Shown: positions 15,715 through 23,007 of the stretch, piece by piece
Layout: each line of letters opens with the position of its first letter
Numbering within the stretch: the first letter of the stretch is position 1
Source of the DNA: UBA3263 sp964586765
GTDB lineage: Bacteria; Bacteroidota; Bacteroidia; Bacteroidales; Muribaculaceae
Length of the DNA stretch: 64,000 nucleotides
Direction: 5' to 3'
NCBI GenBank assembly: GCA_964586765.1
Contig: CAZPHN010000002.1
Location: forward strand, 62,001 to 126,000
The notes under the pieces: generated by a model
Databases searched by the model: none
What the model saw: only the letters and a program-made list of their open reading frames with translations
What the model was told of the DNA's origin: nothing
Translations under genes and position numbers: made by a program

Positions 15715-17522
15715 AGCGAAACATTATGGATTGGATTGGTGTTGAAATAATCTTTTAGCTTGCGGTTTATCCCTTTATTGAAGCGGATAATATTCTCAAA
15801 AAGGCAGTCTTTAGTAATAGGGCATTCATTGCAATTGAAACAAGTTGGGAATTTGTAGTTTACCATCACATTCTCAGGTTTTGAGAAATCAGAACAAACG
15901 GCATCAACAATTTCCGGCTCGTAAGTCTGATGTATTTCCTTCTTTTTGAAATACGATAGAGTGCAATTGAGATACGCATTATCAGGGTATCCTGCCGATC
16001 TGCGGCGTTCTATGAAGCGGGAAAGCTCTTCGATAGCCTGATTGTTGTCACCATGTTTGACAGCATCCATGAATAACAGAAGATTGATATCCACTCTGTT
16101 ACTTTGCGAGAAATTATATGGGAAAAGTTTTATTTCCGAAGAAAACATCCTCGGGATCTCGGTTGCGTTCTTTATTTCATCATGACTACTCCCCTTTACA
16201 TTGTAGAGAGGAACAATACCCATACGTTCTTCACTCATTAATTTGCTGTCGATGTCGCGATTATCAGTTAGTTGTGCGAAATAGTCGGATATGAACGGCA
16301 TGAGTTCTTCCGTTTGGTCGGAGAGGCCGGGCACAAAAATATGGTATGAACAAAACCCGGCAAACGAGTTGTTACGGATATAAAGTTCAAAATCACGCTG
16401 ATTAAGCCACCTGACAGCCTTGTGTAATGTGGTACGCGAGTCTTTCAATCGCCGCCAATTCCATATACAAGGCTCATATGTAGGTTTACTCTTAAAAAAC
16501 GAGTCAGGATATCTACCGCTGCCATCGCGTAAAGCCTTTCTGTAATTTTTACGCTTTTCGCAGTTGGGTTCTTTATCAGGGGTAGAATAGTCTACAAATG
16601 CATTGTCGATTTCTGATTGCTCACCTTGGAATATTTCCGTAACACATCGTTCCAAAGCTACTGATTGATCCGGGTCGGAACCAAGACGAACCATTTTTCT
16701 GCCAGACTTTGAATTGGTCAGAATAAGCCCCATGACAGGTAGATCTAGACCAAGAGACATGTCCTTAATCTCGCATACATAGCCTTCCGCCTCCAGTTTA
16801 TCAAGACATACCCCTACACGTGTGTTCGAGAATATTGATTTGCTGATTGTTGGCGGTGTGACATCTTTTAGCCAGATATATTGAAGAGCATAGCGTTCAA
16901 ATATTTCACACAGACCTTGCAGAATTGCTTCGGCAGGAGTATTGCCGGCACACATTCCCGTTGATGAATTCGCTCTAATCGGTACAATCGGTAACCTTAC
17001 CGTTTCTGTCGAGAAGGTTGAATCATTATTGGCACTCAGAACTGCAAAAGGTATAGAACGGTAGCAGACGTCATAATCCGAATATAATGCTCGGTTAATC
17101 TCTTGCTTAATGGTTTCCTTAGAATTGGGGAATAGACGAAGTATTCGATGCAAAAATCTGGTATATGGGAGTCTTTCCATACGCTCATCGGGAAAGAATA
17201 GAAATTCATTGGATTTACCATTCGGTACAAGAGGAGCAAAACGTATGGCTTCGTTAGCTATGAATCTATTCTGCAATCGTTCCATAAACTCAGCGTACCC
17301 GCTTGCAAGAGCGAGTTCCCGGGTCACGCCTTTACCATTGGTCCCTATATCTAACGGACGCAATCCATCTGACACAACGCGGATACGGCATGAATAAGTA
17401 ACATCGTTATGGCTAAATAAATCTTCTTCAACCCCAACTCCCATATCGCTCAAGATTGAACGAATCTTGGCGATAGTATGTTGGGGCGAAGCATCTTTGT
17501 AATATGGTATGCTCATGCTCAT
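15711..17522 (-). CDS. YcaO-domain peptide-modifying enzyme
   Basis: 603 residues. The YcaO ATP-binding signatures are present: NGKGVTRELALASGYAEFME (residues 62-81, Glu78 and Glu81 placed for Mg-ATP) and GNTPAEAILQGLCEIFERYA (193-212, Glu206 and Glu209). YcaO enzymes activate peptide backbone amides with ATP to give thiazoline/oxazoline heterocycles, amidines or thioamides. No E1-like partner domain is fused and none is encoded nearby, so the leader must be recognised otherwise. The C-terminus carries CFNCNECPITKDC (Cys 561, 564, 567, 573), which resembles the SPASM region of the adjacent radical SAM enzyme and may hold zinc or an Fe-S cluster. Both ends overlap neighbouring genes by 4 bases. 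Confidence 0.9.
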   Translation of the reverse strand: MSMSIPYYKDASPQHTIAKIRSILSDMGVGVEEDLFSHNDVTYSCRIRVVSDGLRPLDIGTNGKGVTRELALASGYAEFMERLQNRFIANEAIRFAPLVPNGKSNEFLFFPDERMERLPYTRFLHRILRLFPNSKETIKQEINRALYSDYDVCYRSIPFAVLSANNDSTFSTETVRLPIVPIRANSSTGMCAGNTPAEAILQGLCEIFERYALQYIWLKDVTPPTISKSIFSNTRVGVCLDKLEAEGYVCEIKDMSLGLDLPVMGLILTNSKSGRKMVRLGSDPDQSVALERCVTEIFQGEQSEIDNAFVDYSTPDKEPNCEKRKNYRKALRDGSGRYPDSFFKSKPTYEPCIWNWRRLKDSRTTLHKAVRWLNQRDFELYIRNNSFAGFCSYHIFVPGLSDQTEELMPFISDYFAQLTDNRDIDSKLMSEERMGIVPLYNVKGSSHDEIKNATEIPRMFSSEIKLFPYNFSQSNRVDINLLLFMDAVKHGDNNQAIEELSRFIERRRSAGYPDNAYLNCTLSYFKKKEIHQTYEPEIVDAVCSDFSKPENVMVNYKFPTCFNCNECPITKDCLFENIIRFNKGINRKLKDYFNTNPIHNVSL

Positions 17523-17881
17523 ACTAAGGTATGGGCTACTTTTTTACCACATCTCTTGCAGCGGGTAACAACAACATTGCCTTCATGACTTACAATATCC
17601 AGATGATTGTATCCACATTCGTTGCATTCAAATACATATTTCTTTCCGTTATAGCGGAATTCTTCTTCATGGTTGAGTCCAAGCAATATAGCTGTTACAA
17701 AGCTACCAAGCAAGAAAACCCCAAGAGCATACCAGAAACCATTGGTAATCCATACCACGACTGAACCGATAACAACTAGGGCGTAAAATACATAATCTAT
17801 CCACTCATATTTACTACGAAGAGCGCGTACAATTGCTACCAATACGACTAATCCTACAATAAAACCAATTAAGCTTCCCAT
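17519..17881 (-). CDS. Small three-helix membrane protein with C-terminal zinc ribbon
   Basis: I choose the ATG at 17881 (MGSLIGFIVGLVVLVAIVRA), giving 120 residues. The longer frame from 17995 would run through a terminator-like hairpin and poly-U tract and has no similarity. Three hydrophobic segments lie at about 4-20, 30-46 and 51-68, followed by a ribbon with C86-x2-C89 and C108-x2-C111 (CNECGYN, CKRCGKK). It is the first gene of the RiPP operon and overlaps the YcaO start by ATGA. It could anchor the modification complex to the membrane or serve as an immunity protein. It is too small and lacks the motifs to be a transporter. Confidence 0.75.
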   Translation of the reverse strand: MGSLIGFIVGLVVLVAIVRALRSKYEWIDYVFYALVVIGSVVVWITNGFWYALGVFLLGSFVTAILLGLNHEEEFRYNGKKYVFECNECGYNHLDIVSHEGNVVVTRCKRCGKKVAHTLV

Positions 17882-18252
17882 AATTATAATAAAATGTTTG
17901 TTGTTGTGCCCCGAATCCCAATTGACACAAATGAAAAAAATTAAAAAGCGCAGGATCCGTACTTTACTCGTCCTTCGCTTCTTGGCATCTGGCATAGCCG
18001 TTACATCATTGAACGAGTAACGATGAGCCTACGCCGTACGATAATAACACACGTAAGAGATACGACCATAAAGCACGTATCCTTCCGTTGAGGATTTATC
18101 ATACACATGGCATCTACCGTTACTTAATTCTTGATGATGCTGGGGAAACTGCCAGATTTCAGAAGCGACAAGAATCAAGCGTCAGCAAACGCTTTTAAAT
18201 ATTTGATTTTTATTCACGACATTCGGCTCTCTTGCCTCTAATATCGCGAATA
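17882..18252 (-). other. Long, probably structured 5' leader of the RiPP operon (or a separate small RNA)
   Basis: About 370 bases separate the predicted transcription start from the first ATG. There is no convincing ORF in the right orientation. The minus strand contains several perfect short hairpins: GATACG/CGTATC (near 18083-18060), CGTTAC/GTAACG (near 18023-18000) and a terminator-like stem at 17978-17948 followed by a T-rich run. This layout (promoter, folded region, terminator, then gene) would suit a riboswitch- or attenuator-type control, or a stand-alone RNA. No known riboswitch class is recognised. It may also be the relic of a mobile element. Confidence 0.45.
17934..17978 (-). terminator. 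Terminator-like hairpin within the RiPP operon leader
   Basis: On the minus strand GCGAAGGA pairs with TCCTGCGC (one mismatch), followed by TTTTTAATTTTTTT. It lies about 53 bases before the ATG at 17881 and downstream of the promoter at 18259-18290, so it could stop transcription before the genes unless antagonised. Confidence 0.5.
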
Positions 18253-18258
18253 CAACCG

Positions 18259-18290
18259 CAAAGATAGATAAAATATTTTTCCCATGCAAA
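18259..18290 (-). promoter_or_regulatory. Consensus promoter of the RiPP operon
   Basis: On the minus strand TTTG (18290-18287), exactly 20 bases, then TATCTTTG (18266-18259). This is a full match to the Bacteroidota -33/-7 consensus and points into the leader and the four-gene operon. Confidence 0.7.
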
Positions 18291-18299
18291 AAGCACTAA

Positions 18300-18533
18300 A
18301 GATTATTTATCTCGCAATTTCCGGAGTTTTATCAAAATCGGATGCTATGGTGTTGGATGATGATGTTAGTTATAGTAATGCACTTCACGCCTCAAAGATG
18401 GGCGGATTCCTTATGCACGGCTTTTGTAAACTCTCCTTTATGGATTAAGCTGTTTGTGTTTCTTTTAGTGGTACAACTTGTAGTTGAATTGATGACAGCC
18501 GAGGTTGTGCCGTTCATTTATTTCCAGTTCTGA
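18300..18533 (+). pseudogene. MBOAT O-acyltransferase, C-terminal fragment
   Basis: The frame reading MHFTPQRWADSLCTAFVNSP, then a hydrophobic helix, then EVVPFIYFQF and a stop matches the extreme C-terminus of Bacteroidota MBOAT (membrane-bound O-acyltransferase, alginate O-acetylation type) proteins, which commonly end in a PFIYFQF-like sequence. Full proteins have about 450-480 residues; only about 75 remain. The frame closes with a stop at 18297-18299, where sequence belonging to the RiPP promoter begins. The gene was presumably cut when the RiPP locus arrived. Confidence 0.65.
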
Positions 18534-18622
18534 GTATTACTTCTTCGGGTTGTTTCGCTATTTTCGCCAAATATTACGCTCCGAAAACTCTTAGAGTAAT
18601 TAAAGGGATTGCTATGAGACCT

Positions 18623-19195
18623 TTAATGCCTCTGATTGGATTGATTATTTCGGGCGGCTATGCGGGCGCGATACATTTCTTCCTTTATGCCGCCTTTTTC
18701 AAGGAAAATAGCTTTTGCTCTCTCAATAACGCAATAGAGCATATAATCTAGTTGATGGCAAAGTGTGAGGGCGATATTGCAGAAGGCTTCCGGCGACCGT
18801 TGGCGCAACTTGGGGAGATAGTCGTCGGGGTTATCGTGGGTTCTGGAGAAATTGCGTACCTGTAATGTCCTTATGTCATCCTTGTCCCATAATTGTAAAT
18901 TATTATGACGGATGAAGTCGCGGTAATCCTCTCTAAGTTCGCCAAGACTTGCTTTGGCAACATTGGTCAGCTTGATTTCAGTTTCACGGGAGGTTGCGGC
19001 AGCCATTGACCCTTCAACAATGTTCTGCTTGCAACTGCGTGCCGCCTGTACCATCTGGTCTACCGTTCGGTCACGATATTTGTCAAGATAGGTCTTGACA
19101 AAAAGGTCTGTAATGTCTACGATTATGAGAGAAAGCTTGTAGACATTCCAATCCTCGTATTTGCCGGTAGGTTTTATGAAATCAAGGTTTGCCAT
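18623..19195 (-). CDS. Four-helix-bundle suffix-domain protein (S23/IVS-like)
   Basis: 190 residues, intact. It belongs to the four-helix-bundle proteins related to the 23S rRNA intervening-sequence protein family. The N-terminal part reads TGKYEDWNVYKLSLIIVDIT, then ARSCKQNIVEGSMAAATSRE, the usual bundle signature, and the remaining 90 residues fit the suffix-domain subgroup. The biochemical role of the family is unknown; it often occurs beside variable or mobile loci. A promoter with TATCTTTG lies at 19212-19243. The last 15 residues are unlike the decayed copy. The gene forms the right edge of the RiPP locus. Confidence 0.75.
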   Translation of the reverse strand: MANLDFIKPTGKYEDWNVYKLSLIIVDITDLFVKTYLDKYRDRTVDQMVQAARSCKQNIVEGSMAAATSRETEIKLTNVAKASLGELREDYRDFIRHNNLQLWDKDDIRTLQVRNFSRTHDNPDDYLPKLRQRSPEAFCNIALTLCHQLDYMLYCVIERAKAIFLEKGGIKEEMYRARIAARNNQSNQRH

Positions 19196-19259
19196 TGTGG
19201 TTATTTTTGTGCAAAGATACTGATTTTATGCCTACCGTCGCAACTTTTCTGCCAACTTT
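18668..19259. repeat. Right direct repeat flanking the RiPP locus
   Basis: This is the homologue of 13754-14313 in the same orientation. It includes the intact four-helix-bundle frame and its promoter region. Identity drops abruptly on both sides. Confidence 0.75.
19212..19243 (-). promoter_or_regulatory. Promoter of the four-helix-bundle gene
   Basis: Minus strand: TTG (19243-19241), 21 bases, TATCTTTG (19219-19212). The start site would be near 19205, about 10 bases before the ATG at 19195. Confidence 0.6.
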
Positions 19260-19355
19260 TGGGTTCGTTTGGGGTTATTGGTATTAGAGGTATTATAGTA
19301 TTTAGAGTAATCCAAGAATCAACATTGTTCTCAATTGAGACAACAGGGATGTCGG

Positions 19356-20633
19356 TTATCTGTGGGGGAGGAGGTCGGAGAGGAGGGAGAGGGGGGTGCG
19401 GCCGATGGTGGGGGCGGTCAGGCGGAGGGTGACGATGAAGGTGATGAAGGTTGCGGCAAATTGTCCCCAGACAAGGAGGGCGAGTCCGTCGGGACGGTTG
19501 AGGAAGGGGAGGGTGGCGAGGAGGGCGATGAGCGCGACGGAGTCGCGAATCACTTCGCTGACTACGAGCAGGCGCGAACGCCCCACGGCTATCATGAAGT
19601 TGCAGTAGAGTCCGCAAAGCACTACGAAGATGCCGCGCCCCATGAGTATCTGGAACAGCGGTATGGCTTCGTCCCATTTTGTGTCGAACAGGAGATGGAA
19701 GCCGGCGGGCGCGAGGATGATGGCGAGGATGAAGGAGGGGAAGAGCAGGAGGGCTACCTTGCGGTGGATTGTGCGGGTCATGTTGGCAAGTCGCTCGGGT
19801 TGGTCCTGCGCTTCGCTGAGGGCGGGGAGGAAGGATGAGGTGATGACCTGACTGAGGGATGCCGACGCCATTTTGCTCCATTTGTCTGCCTGGGTGTAGA
19901 CGCCGAGGGGCTCCATACCTATGCGGTTGCCTATGAAGAAGCCGTAGATGTTTTGGAAAACGGTGTTGAGAAAGGACTGGAGCATCACTCCGGAGCCCAC
20001 GGCGAAGAAGGAGCGCAGAATAGACAGGGAGAAAAAGAGAAGAGGTTTCCAGCGGACAAAAATCCAGAGCAGGAGGGTGCGGCAGCCTGCCATGGCTACC
20101 TGTTGCCAGACCAGAGCCCACGCGTCGCAGCGGGTAAAGGCGAGCCAGAGTCCGACGCCGGCACCGAGCACCTGACCAATCAGATTAGCCATGGCTACGG
20201 GGCGGACGTTGAGCTGCTTGACCATACGGTTGGTCTGTACAATGCCGGCGGCATTGAGGATGAAGGTGAGGAACATTACGCGCGCCAAGGGGATAAGGCG
20301 CAGGTCGTTCTGGTTCCAGCGGGCAATCAAGGGGGCGCAGAACCAGAGTATGATGAAAAGTGCGCCCGCCATCATCATGTTGAACCAAAAGACGGTAGAA
20401 TAGTCGCGCTCAGTAGGCTGTTTGCGCTGAATGAGCGCGGAGGCGAAGCCGCTGTCAATAAACATGGAGGCAAACGCCTGAAAGACAAGAATAGCACCGA
20501 CAAGACCGAAATCCTCTTTGGAAATCAGTCTTGCCAGAATAATTCCGGTTACGCCATAAAGAACCTGTGCGGAGATTTTATCGACCAGATTCCACTTTAT
20601 GGCACCGACGGTCTTTTGCTTGAGCGTAGTCAC
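19356..20633 (-). CDS. Wzx/WzxC-like polysaccharide flippase
   Basis: 425 residues, almost entirely hydrophobic helices. The N-terminal stretch VGAIKWNLVDKISAQVLYGV followed by ILARLISKEDFGLVG is the signature of Polysacc_synt/MATE-like lipopolysaccharide exporters (WzxC type). These flip lipid-linked glycan units across the inner membrane. Related proteins usually have about 480 residues with a final helix pair; here the frame ends in LSLLSDLLPHR, so the last helices may be lost. Its start overlaps the stop of the head-GIN gene by 4 bases. No glycosyltransferases are adjacent. Confidence 0.82.
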   Translation of the reverse strand: MTTLKQKTVGAIKWNLVDKISAQVLYGVTGIILARLISKEDFGLVGAILVFQAFASMFIDSGFASALIQRKQPTERDYSTVFWFNMMMAGALFIILWFCAPLIARWNQNDLRLIPLARVMFLTFILNAAGIVQTNRMVKQLNVRPVAMANLIGQVLGAGVGLWLAFTRCDAWALVWQQVAMAGCRTLLLWIFVRWKPLLFFSLSILRSFFAVGSGVMLQSFLNTVFQNIYGFFIGNRIGMEPLGVYTQADKWSKMASASLSQVITSSFLPALSEAQDQPERLANMTRTIHRKVALLLFPSFILAIILAPAGFHLLFDTKWDEAIPLFQILMGRGIFVVLCGLYCNFMIAVGRSRLLVVSEVIRDSVALIALLATLPFLNRPDGLALLVWGQFAATFITFIVTLRLTAPTIGRTPLSLLSDLLPHR

Positions 20634-21328
20634 TCAATCATCTGTATTTTTACCCCGACGGTTTTTTGCGTGATTGCGGGTGTGCCTTTGATGTAGACCG
20701 TGCCGGAGCCGGCACCCTTTATGCTGAGGGTCTTGACTGCCCAGACGCCTATGTTGCCCGTGCCGGTACACCAGACAGAGGCTTCATCGGCGCGGAGGGC
20801 GTCAGCCTGAATCACTCCGGCTCCGTTTACCTTAAACGATGCCTTGTTGCAGCTTCCGCTGATGGCTACGATGCCGTGTCCGGCATGAACCGAGCCGCTT
20901 ACCTCGCCTGCTTTGATGTCGCGAACGCTGATACGTCCGTTGCCGGTCACGATGGCTGAGAACTGGGCATTGGCAACCGGGGAGTTGACAATCACGGTGC
21001 TGTCACCGTCGTTCTCCACCTTGGTCAGATATGAGGAATAGACGCGCACGGAGGGCAGATTTGCCGGGACTGCCATCTTGTCGTCAGGCATTCTGAGGTT
21101 CAGGGTCAGTTTTCGGTTCGATCCTGAAGCCTCGACCCAGCTGAGCTGTTCCTCAGCCGCGCCGGAAATCAGGATGATGCCTGCGCTATCGGGCGATGAC
21201 ACATACTCGACGTTAAGATTGCCGCGCACTTTAAGCTGCTGGAAATCATGCGTTTTAAGCGTAAGCGGACCGGCGGCTGCGACTGACACCGGAAGCAGCA
21301 GGGATGCGATTAAGCCGATGGTTTTCAT
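20630..21328 (-). CDS. Head-GIN (DUF2807) domain protein, putative auto-transporter adhesin
   Basis: A 232-residue exported protein with a signal peptide (MKTIGLIASLLLPVSVAAAG). It then has repetitive beta-strands of the head-GIN/DUF2807 type (LKTHDFQQLKVRGNLNVEYV, then many GNG/GTG turns such as VTGNGRISV, CTGTGNIGV and GAGSGTVYI). The fold is a right-handed beta-helix-like stack. Function is unknown; surface display or adhesion has been proposed for the family. It overlaps the previous gene (21325-21328) and the flippase start, so the three are coupled. Confidence 0.75.
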   Translation of the reverse strand: MKTIGLIASLLLPVSVAAAGPLTLKTHDFQQLKVRGNLNVEYVSSPDSAGIILISGAAEEQLSWVEASGSNRKLTLNLRMPDDKMAVPANLPSVRVYSSYLTKVENDGDSTVIVNSPVANAQFSAIVTGNGRISVRDIKAGEVSGSVHAGHGIVAISGSCNKASFKVNGAGVIQADALRADEASVWCTGTGNIGVWAVKTLSIKGAGSGTVYIKGTPAITQKTVGVKIQMIE

Positions 21329-22029
21329 TTCACAAAACGGATATTGCGGTCACAATTAGGGCTGATTTGAATGTCGCCGCCAATTTTCTGCTTCTTGATT
21401 ACTATTTTACCGGTGCCGCAGTTGCTCAGCTTCATTTTCTTTGAGGAGCTGCGTAGTCCGGTCACATCGCCGGTTCCGGAATTTGAAATATCGCTTTCTG
21501 CCGAGTTGATTTTAGCTTTGACGTCGCCGGTACCGGAATTGTGGATATTGAGCGTGACAGCCTTGCCTGAGTCGAAGTCAACGTCGCCGGTTCCGCTGTT
21601 TTTGAGGGTGAGTTTCTTGACATTGACCTCTTTGATTTCAATGTCGCCGGTTCCGGAGTTTACAATGGTGAGATTAATCGGGGCGTTGATTTTCTTCGCT
21701 TGTAAATCGCCGGTACCGCTATTGGTTATACCTTCGATATATGAGTTGTAATAGACCTTAACGGTAGAAATTCTGTAATTTTTCTTGCGGTTGGTCTTGA
21801 TAAAGAGCTTTCCGGTGGCGGAAACGGTAATCTGGAGGGGAGCTTCAACCTCCGGCGAGTCATAGGCAACGACAATATTTGCGGCGGCGGTGGGCGAGTA
21901 AATCAGTTCGACATCCGCTTCCGATGAGTTTACCACCTCCGTAAGCGCGCGGTCAAACTTCATTTTGTATTCTTTTGCTGAAACACAGAACGGAAGAATA
22001 CATAAAAGGAGAAAAGCAAGTTTTTTCAT
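21325..22029 (-). CDS. Head-GIN-type protein with NSGTGD tandem repeats
   Basis: A 234-residue exported protein (signal peptide MKKLAFLLLCILPFCVSA). From about residue 107 the unit NSGTGD(L/I/V) recurs five times, followed by NCGTGKIVI, at intervals of about 18-20 residues, each unit forming one turn of a beta-solenoid. It is a paralogue of the next gene downstream. Dus, head-GIN and flippase genes follow one another with almost no gaps (15 bases to dusB, 4-base overlaps after). The repeats are visible in DNA as recurring TCGCCGGT-containing blocks on the plus strand. Confidence 0.78.
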   Translation of the reverse strand: MKKLAFLLLCILPFCVSAKEYKMKFDRALTEVVNSSEADVELIYSPTAAANIVVAYDSPEVEAPLQITVSATGKLFIKTNRKKNYRISTVKVYYNSYIEGITNSGTGDLQAKKINAPINLTIVNSGTGDIEIKEVNVKKLTLKNSGTGDVDFDSGKAVTLNIHNSGTGDVKAKINSAESDISNSGTGDVTGLRSSSKKMKLSNCGTGKIVIKKQKIGGDIQISPNCDRNIRFVK

Positions 22030-22044
22030 GATGAAAATGTTGGT

Positions 22045-23007
22045 TTATTCGTAAAATTCGTGTTCAATTTCGTCAATAAGCCGCAAAAGGGTCTCCGGGT
22101 CGGGAGTCTGGAGGAGCTGGATGCGACGCTGGCGGAAATTGGGAATACCCTTGAAAAGGGGTGTGACCGCCAGATGACGGCGTATGTGAAGAATTCCGCG
22201 AGTGGGGTCGATGCGTTCGACGCTTTCGTTAATCTGTCGGCGCAGCAGGTTGAACTGCTCGCTTACGGGAACGGGACCGCGCCCCGTCAGTTCGCTGAAA
22301 ATCCACGGTGCGCCGATTGACGCCCTGCCCACCATAACGCCGTCAACTCCGTAACGGCTGAACGCTTCCTCAACCTGCGGGCGCGTCTGAATGTCGCCGT
22401 TACCTATCAGCGGAATCCGCAGGCGCGGATTTTCCTTCACGCGCGCAATCATTTCCCAGTCGGCAGAACCGGTATACATCTGCGAGCGAGTGCGTCCGTG
22501 GACCGTCAGAGCCTGAATGCCGCAGTCCTGAAGGCGTTCGGCGAGGTCGACTATTATGCGGTTGTCATGGTCCCACCCCAAGCGGGTCTTGACCGTAACG
22601 GGGACGTTGACCGCCTTGACCACCGCCTCGGTGATTGCAAGCATCTTGGGAACGTCGCGGAGCAGCCCGGCACCCGCGCCCTTGCCGGCAACTTTCTTTA
22701 CCGGACAGCCGAAGTTTATGTCGAGAATGTCAGGTCGCGCCTGTTCGACAATCTTTGCCGCCTCGACCATTACGTCAGGCTCGCGCCCGTAAATCTGGAT
22801 TGCTACGGGACGCTCCGCCGGGTTGATTTCGAGTTTGCGGGTAGTGGCGGCTATGTTGCGAATGAGGGCATCGGCACTGATGAACTCGGTATACACCATG
22901 TCGGCACCTGATTCCTTTGCAATCAGGCGGAAGGATGCGTCAGTAACATCCTCCATCGGGGCAAGCATTACGGGACGCTCGCCAAGTTCAACTGAGCCGA
23001 TCTTCAT
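22045..23007 (-). CDS. dusB: tRNA-dihydrouridine synthase
   Basis: A 320-residue FMN-dependent TIM-barrel enzyme that reduces uridines in the tRNA D-loop. Conserved elements are MLAPMEDVTDASFR, INFGCPVKKVAGKGAG with the catalytic Cys, TVKTRLGWD, LTVHGRTRSQMY and IGNGDIQT. It overlaps murI by 4 bases. The DusB assignment among Dus subfamilies is by overall resemblance. Confidence 0.92.
   Translation of the reverse strand: MKIGSVELGERPVMLAPMEDVTDASFRLIAKESGADMVYTEFISADALIRNIAATTRKLEINPAERPVAIQIYGREPDVMVEAAKIVEQARPDILDINFGCPVKKVAGKGAGAGLLRDVPKMLAITEAVVKAVNVPVTVKTRLGWDHDNRIIVDLAERLQDCGIQALTVHGRTRSQMYTGSADWEMIARVKENPRLRIPLIGNGDIQTRPQVEEAFSRYGVDGVMVGRASIGAPWIFSELTGRGPVPVSEQFNLLRRQINESVERIDPTRGILHIRRHLAVTPLFKGIPNFRQRRIQLLQTPDPETLLRLIDEIEHEFYE

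Noticed and set aside
17882..17995. N-terminal extension of the membrane/zinc-ribbon protein
   Set aside because: It runs through a hairpin and poly-U tract, is rich in Lys/Arg and hydrophobic by frame accident, and the ATG at 17881 begins a clean membrane helix.
19201..20121. A 306-residue minus-strand ORF in another frame of the flippase gene
   Set aside because: It is composed almost only of Pro, Arg, His and Leu, has no domain features and lies on the flippase gene, whose frame is clearly the real one.
21371..21751. Regularly spaced repeats resembling a CRISPR array
   Set aside because: They are in-frame codons for NSGTGD units of a protein; spacing varies and the intervening sequence is coding and conserved.
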